A stretch of DNA of 25,000 bases, taken from NCBI RefSeq assembly GCF_030272615.1, contig NW_026729152.1, positions 102,501 to 127,500 of the forward strand. Direction: 5' to 3'. The stretch's first letter is position 1. Each line of letters opens with the position of its first letter. A model generated the notes under the pieces. The model made no database searches and was not told the origin of the DNA. It worked only from the letters and a program-made list of their open reading frames with translations. Shown in pieces: positions 19,332 through 25,000 of the stretch. The translations under genes and the position numbers were made by a program. The stretch is from Cryptomeria japonica. Lineage: Eukaryota > Streptophyta > Pinopsida > Cupressales > Cupressaceae.

Positions 19332-20527
19332 TACTAAGGTGCGTGCCAAGGTGGGTCATAGGGTGGGTGCCAAGGTGGGCACCAGGGTGGGTGTGCACCA
19401 ACCCTAGCCAGGGTAGGTCACGGGGTGGTTGTCGGGGTGGGCGTCAAGGAGCCAAGATGGGTGGCAAGTAGCCAAGTTGCGTGCCAAGGTGGGTGTCGGG
19501 GTGGGTGCCAAGGATCCAAGGTGGGTGCCAAGGAACCAAGGTGGGTGTCTGGGTGGGTGCCGAGGTGGGAGCCAGGGTGGGTCCCAAGGTGAGTGCAAAG
19601 GTGGGTGCCAGGGTCAAGGTGAGTGCCAATGTGGGTTCCAAGGTGCCAGGGTCAGGGTGAGTGCCAATGTGGGTTCAAAGGTGCTAAGTTGGGTGCGAGG
19701 TTGGGTGCGAGGGTGGGTGGGTGCCAAGGTGTGCTAGGTGGAAGCCCGGGTGGGTCGGCATCCCATGGGTGTCGAGTTGGGTGCCTGATGGGTGCTTCTT
19801 GTCAAGTTTTAGTCGCCGGGACTCATTTCGAGCCTTAGAGGTCGTTTCTTGTCCGGTTGCCCTGTCTTCGACCTGGGAACCCAATTTTGGTCCTCGGGTC
19901 CCATTTTTTTTTGTCTCGCATCCCACTTTTGGCCTGTGGCCTTTTCGGGGTCGATTCTCGTTTTGGGCATCAGAGCATGTTTCTTCTCCTAAAACCCAAT
20001 ATTTGTTTATTAAGTCTCGGAACACATTTTTGTTCTCGTGGACCCATCATGGGTCTTGGAACGCATTTGTGGTCCTTGGGTCCCATTTTGCATCCCGAAA
20101 CTTGTGTTTTGGTGCTTGATCCCTATTTTGGGTGCCCACCTTGCACCAAGTGCGCACCCGGGGCAAACCGAGCGCCTTGGTGCACCGGGGCAAGATCGAG
20201 CGTGCACCCGAGGCGCCCCGAACATGCACCAAGGTGCACTCGGCCCACATGTGAGCGCAGGTCGTTGCGCCCGAGGTGGTGTGTGGGCACCGCGTTGCAG
20301 ACGGGACACTGCACGCACACGACGCCCCCTCCAGGTGCACGCACGTAGGCCGGGCCGGGTGCACACCCGACGCCCTAGCAAGGTGCGCGCACCCGGGCAG
20401 GGCTCACACTTGGCGAACGGGGCGCACTTCGCGAGGGAGGGTGTGCACCTCGACGGGGGTGGGTGGCCGGGGTGGATTCGCACGTGGGTCGCGGTTTGCT
20501 AAGTACACACTGCGACAAGCTCATAAC

Positions 20528-20645
20528 GGGTGCGATCATACCAGCGTTAGTGCACCGGATCCCATCAGAACTCCGCAGTTAAGCGCGCTTGGGCCGGAGT
20601 AGTACTGGGATGGGTGACCTCCCGGGAAGTCCCGGTGTTGCACCC
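20528..20645 (+). rRNA. 5S ribosomal RNA, copy 2
   Basis: A complete 118-bp 5S rRNA gene, the same by eye as copy 1 over its full length, 7,923 bp to its right and on the same strand. The internal control region (AGTTAAGCGCGCTTGGGC and GATGGGTGACCTCCCGGGAA), the terminal helix and the C at -1 are intact, and at least 400 bp of flank on each side is shared with copy 1. It is therefore a product of the large tandem duplication and not an independent insertion. Nothing in it suggests a pseudogene. Confidence 0.98.
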
Positions 20646-20651
20646 TTTTTT
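20646..20651 (+). terminator. Pol III terminator of 5S copy 2
   Basis: A T6 run directly follows the gene, as in copy 1. Confidence 0.92.
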
Positions 20652-21070
20652 AGTTTTTCGCCGGGCGTCGCAATGCTATTTGAATAAACCTTTTGCCCGT
20701 TTGCGTTCTCGTCGGGGCCGGGCCGGGCCGGGGTGCGCTGCCCGCACTACCGCGCGCGCGGGGGCGACACCGAGCGCGCACCCGAGGCGCCCCGAGCACA
20801 CAGGCCACGGTGCAACCCGGGCGTTGTGCGCGCACCCCGGTGCGCCCGAGGTGCTGCGCGCGCACCCAGGTGAAATCGGTGTGCACCTCGGCCAGTGCGC
20901 GCTCGGTCGAGTCGCGCACGTTGGCCAAGGTGCACGGTGATGTTTCTTACTCTAAGGTTCCGCACCAGACGCCCGGGACAGGTGAGCGAAGCTGGGCGGG
21001 GCCGGGTGCGCGGCCGGGGCAGGTGCACGCAGCTGGAGAGAGCTTTGGAGCACACTTCGGAGCGCACCAA

Positions 21071-24000
21071 TGATGCGCTCCATTCAAAAGTTTCCTGAAA
21101 AGGCAAAAAAAGTTGAGATTATAGAATTTCCCACTTGAGAGATTGTAAAAAAAAAAAATTTAAAATGAAGGAAACGCGGGTGCCAAGGTGTGCGCAGCCC
21201 AGCCAAGGTGTGCGCACCAAGGCGCCCACCCTGGCGAAGGTGCACGCAAGGTGCGCACCCGAGGCAAACCGGACAATTAACCCAACTTTCGACTTCGCGC
21301 GCACCTTGGAGCGCACTTCGGAGCGCTCCTTGGTGCGCACCAATCTTGGGCACCTCGGAGTGCACCATGGCGCCCACCAAGGTGCGCACCCGGGGCAAAC
21401 CGAGCTCCGACTTCGTGCGCACCTTGGAGCGCACGAAAGGTGCGCACCATGGCGCCCACCAAGGTGCGCAGCCCAGCCAAGGCGTGCGCATCAAGGTGCG
21501 CACCCTGGCGAAGGTGCGCACCCGGGGCAAACCGAGCTCCGACTTCGTGCGCACCTTGGAGCGCACAAAAGGTGCGCAACCCAGCCAAGGTGTGCGCACC
21601 CCGGTCAAACCGAGCTCCGAATCGTGCGCACCAGAGGTGCACGCCATCGTGCGCACCTTGGAGCACACTTCGGAGCCCTCCTTGGTGCGCGCCGATGTTG
21701 CGCACCTCGGAGCGCACCCGGGGAAAACAATGCAATTAACCCGACTTTCGACTTCGTGGGCACCTCGGAGCGCTCTCGGGTTCGCACCTCGGAGCACACC
21801 GAGGTGCCCACCCTGGCGAAGGTGCACGCGAGGTGCGCACCCGGGGCAAACCGGGCTCCGACTTCGTGCACGCCGCACCTTGGAGCACACTTCGGAGCGC
21901 TCCTTGGTGCGCACCAGGGCGCGCAACCCAGCCGAGGTGCCCACCCCGGCGAAGGTGCACGCGAGGTGCGCACCCGGGGCAAACCGGGCTCCGACTTCGT
22001 GCACGCCATGGTGCCCACCGCGGCGAAGGTGCACGCGAGGTGCGCACCCGGGGCAAACCGGGCTCCGACTTCGTGCACGCCGCACCTTGGAGCACACTTC
22101 GGAGCGCTCCTTGGTGCGCACCATGGTGCCCACCAGGGCGCGCAACCCCGCCGAAGGTGCACGCGAGGTGCGCACCCGGGGCAAACCGGGCTCCGACTTC
22201 GTGCACGCCGCACCTTGGAGCACACTTCGGAGCGCTCCTTGGTGCGCACCATGGTGCCCACCAGGGCGCGCAACCCCGCCGAAGGTGCACGCGAGGTGCG
22301 CACCCGGGGCAAACCGGGCTCCGACTTCGTGCACGCCATGGTGCGCACCGCGGCGAAGGTGCGCACCCGGGGCAAACCGGGCTCCGACTTCGTGCACGCC
22401 GCACCTTGGAGCACACTTCGGAGCGCTCCTTGGTGCGCACCAGGGCGCGCAACCCAGCCGAGGTGCCCACCCCGGCGAAGGTGCACGCGAGGTGCGTACC
22501 CGGGGCAAACCGGGCTCCGACTTCGTGCACGCCGCACCTTGGAGCACACTTCGGAGCGCTCCTTGGTGCGCACCATGGTGCCCACCAGGCCGCGCAACCC
22601 AGCCAAGGTGTGCGCACCAAGGTGCACGCGAGGTGCGCACCCGGGGCAAACCGGGGTCCGACTTCGTGCACGCCGCACCTTGGAGCACACATCGGGGCGC
22701 TCCCGGGTTCGCACCGGCGTTGCGCACCGTGGTGGGCACCTCGGAGCACACCAAGGTGGGCAGCGAGGTGCGCACCTTTGATGCGATGCCTTCACTAATT
22801 TCCATAAAAGGCAAAAAAAAAACGAGATTTTAAAATTTCCGTTTTGAAAGATAGTGAGAAAAAGGGAATGCTGGTGCCATCTTGAGCCCGCCCTGGTGCG
22901 CAGCCCAGCCAAGGTGTGCGCACCAAGGTGCCCACCCTGGCGAAGGTGCGCGCCCGGGCAATTAACCCAACTTCCAACTTCGCGCGCGCCAGGGTGGGAG
23001 CGCACCCAACAACCGGGCCTGGGAAGAGCCAATGCGAGAAACCCCACCAAACGCTCTGACAAAAAAAGAGGGGGCGCTCCAGTAACCCCGCTTCGGAGCG
23101 CACCCTGGGCAAACCCAGCCAAGGTGCCCACCCCGGCCAAGGTGCAGGCGAGGTGCGCACCCGGGGCAAACCGGGCTCCGACAACGTGCACGCCGCACCT
23201 TGGAGCACACTTCGTAGCGCTCCCGGGTGCGCACCTCAGAGCACACCAAGGTGGGCAGCGAGGTGCGCACCTTTGATGCGCTGCCTTCACTAATTTCCAG
23301 AAAAGGCAAAAAAAAAAGGAGATTTTAAAATTTCCGTTTTGAAAGATAGTGAAAAAAACGGAACGCGCGTGCCATCTTGAGCCCGCCCTGGTGCGCAGCC
23401 CAGGTAAGGTGCCCACCCTGGCAAAGGTGCGCACCCGGGCAATTAACCCTACTTCCGACTTCGTGCGCGCCAGGGTGGCAACCGGGCCTCGGAAGAGCCA
23501 ATGCGAGAAACCCCACCAAACGCTCCGACAAAAAAAGAGGCGGCGCTCCAATAACCCCGCTTCGGAGCGCAGCCGGGGCAAACCCAGCCAAGGTGCCCAC
23601 CCCGACGAAGGTGCACGCGAGGTGCGCACCCGGGGCAAACCGGGCTCCGACAACGTGCACGCAGCACCTTGGAGCACACTTCGAAGCACTCCCGGGTGCC
23701 CACCGGCGTTGCGCACCGTGGTGGGCAGCGAGGTGCGCACCTTTGATGCGCTGCCTTCACTAATTTCCAGAAAAAGGCAAAAAAAAATGAGATTTTAAAA
23801 TTTCCGTTTTGAAAGATAGTGAAAAAAAAGGAACGCGGGTGCCATCTTGAGCCCGCCCTGGTGCGCAGCCCAGGCAAGGCATGCGCACCAAGGTGCCCAC
23901 CCGAGGTGCACACCCGGGGCAAACCGGGCTCCGACTTCGTGCAGGCCGCACCTTGGAGCACACTTCGGAGCGCTCCTTGGTGCGCACCATGGTGCCCACC

Positions 24001-24909
24001 AGGGCGCGCAACCCAGCCAAGGTCTGCACACCAAGGTGCCCACCCCGGCGAAGGTGCACGCGAGGTGCGCACCCGGGGCAAACCGGGCTCCGACTTCGTG
24101 CACGCCATGGTGCCCACCGCGGCGAAGGTGCACGCGAGGTGCGCACCCGGGGCAAACCGGGCTCCGACTTCGTGCACGCCGCACCTTGGAGCACACTTCG
24201 GAGCGCTCCTTGGTGCGCACCATGGTGCCCACCAGGGCGCGCAACCCAGCCAAGGTGTGCGCACCAAGGTGCACGCGAGGTGCGCACCCGGGGCAAACCG
24301 GGGTCCGACTTCGTGCACGCCGCACCTTGGAGCACACATCGGAGCGCTCCCAGGTTCGCACCAGCGTTGCGCACCTTTGATGCGCTGCCTTCACTAATTT
24401 CCAGAAAAGGCAAAAAAAAACGAGATTTTAAAATTTCCGTTCTGAAAGATAGTGAAAAAAACGGAACGCGGGTGCCATCTTGAGCCCTTCCTGGTGCGCA
24501 GCCCAGGCAAGTTGTGCGCACCAAGGTGCCCACCCTGGCGGAGGTGCGCGCCCGGGGCAATCCGGGCTCCGACTTCGTGCACTGCATGGTGCCCACCAAG
24601 GCGCGCAACCCAGCCAAGGTGCCCACCGCAGCGAAGGTGCACGCGAGGTGCGCACCCGAGGTGCACACCCGGGGCAAACCGGGCTCCGACTTCGTGCACG
24701 CCGCACCTTGGAGCACACTTCAGAGCGCTCCTTGGTGCGCACCAGGGCGCGCAACCCAACCAAGGTCTGCACACCAAGGTGCTCACCCCGGCGAAGGTGC
24801 ACGCGAGGTGCGCACCCGGGGCAAACCGGGCTCGGACTTCGTGCACGCCGCACCTTGGAGCACACATCGGAGCGCTCCCGGGTTCGCACCAGCATTGCGC
24901 ACCTTTGAT
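21071..24909. repeat. GGTGCGCACC-module array of copy 2
   Basis: Same module family as 13148-19273. AT-rich modules lie at 21071 (diverged form), 22776, 23271, 23741 and 24375, with a truncated start at 24903. GCGCTCC hairpins lie at 23074-23101 and 23543-23570. The partial AT-rich insert of copy 1 (13889-13941) is absent because of the 76-bp indel. Open frames up to 711 aa on the - strand are repeat artefacts. Confidence 0.9.
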
Positions 24910-25000
24910 GCGCTCCAATAACCCCACTTCGGAGCGCACCAGAAACCCCACTGGACGCTTGGGCAAAAATGTAATGCGCACCCGAAGCCCCTACCCAGAA
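24910..25000. other. Divergent right end of the window
   Basis: The truncated AT-rich module start (CTTTGATGCG at 24903) is joined to a GCGCTCC...GGAGCGC hairpin (24910-24937). The sequence then runs into AGAAACCCCACTGGACGC and TGGGCAAAAATGTAATGCGC, a diverged relative of the GAGAAACCCCACCAAACGC segment at 15190. No gene is seen. Confidence 0.6.

Larger units (their letters stand above)
19274..25000. repeat. 7,923-bp tandem unit, copy 2 (with 5S copy 2), truncated by the window
   Basis: Second copy of the unit starting at 11351. It keeps the G-rich minisatellite, the 5S gene and flanks, and the GGTGCGCACC modules. It lacks 76 bp relative to copy 1 at about 21801-21811, and after that runs at offset 7,847. 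From about 24650 it follows the copy B version of the nested unit instead of copy A, and it leaves both at 24916. Confidence 0.95.

Noticed and set aside
12605-20645. Cassandra-type TRIM element, in which 5S-like sequence lies in retrotransposon LTRs
   Set aside because: The two 5S genes lie in a head-to-tail duplication with no gap between copies. No primer-binding site, polypurine tract or target duplication was seen, and the 5S sequences are complete and apparently identical.
13212-23740. Very long open frames on both strands (for example 13212-14951 +, 13905-15893 -, 21605-23740 -)
   Set aside because: All frames on both strands are open over the same bases. The translations are repeats rich in Arg, Ala, Pro, His and Cys, and they follow the DNA repeat modules. 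GC-rich repeats with few stop-forming words explain them.
11351-25000. Assembly artefact as the cause of the 7.9-kb duplication
   Set aside because: The copies differ by substitutions, a 76-bp indel and a mosaic end, so they look like distinct sequences. Long reads are still needed to exclude a misjoin of two rDNA units.

Overview
No protein-coding gene is supported in this window. It looks like a very long ribosomal DNA intergenic spacer (IGS) from the nuclear genome of a land plant, most likely a gymnosperm. Two lines of evidence support this. First, there are two intact 118-bp plant-type 5S rRNA genes on the + strand (12605-12722 and 20528-20645). Their sequence has the GC-rich form I associate with gymnosperms; this is from memory and no search was run. 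Second, thirteen copies of TATATAGGGG lie on the - strand between 5641 and 9894. This matches the plant RNA polymerase I start-site consensus (TATATA followed by a G run), and each copy sits in a tandem repeat, as spacer promoters do. No 18S, 5.8S or 25S sequence is seen, so linkage to a 35S unit is inferred from the promoters.

On this reading 35S transcription runs leftward, so 18S should lie left of base 1 and the 3' end of a 25S gene right of base 25000. The 5S genes are on the opposite strand. Opposite-strand 5S linkage (L-type rDNA) is known in Ginkgo and some Asteraceae.

Layout from left to right. 1-680: no recognisable feature. 681-5276: a 188-bp satellite array, probably in the 5' external transcribed spacer. 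5366-6660: three promoter units of about 370-480 bp, the leftmost being the best candidate for the gene promoter. 6719-7018: alternating 50/56-bp repeats. 7019-8168: four 311-bp spacer-promoter repeats, the last interrupted by a 52-bp array (8168-8905). 8975-9980: 157-bp spacer-promoter repeats with one 220-bp intermediate. 9980-10124: short GTGCAC repeats. 10150-11820: a G-rich GGTGGGTGCCAA-type minisatellite. 11351-19273: a 7,923-bp unit carrying 5S copy 1 and a GC-rich array of GGTGCGCACC modules punctuated by AT-rich segments. 19274-25000: a second, truncated copy of that unit carrying 5S copy 2.

The many long open frames on both strands in the GC-rich part come from stop-poor repeats and are not genes. 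The functional content is two Pol III genes, a bank of Pol I-like promoters, and nested tandem repeats whose junctions record repeated unequal exchange.
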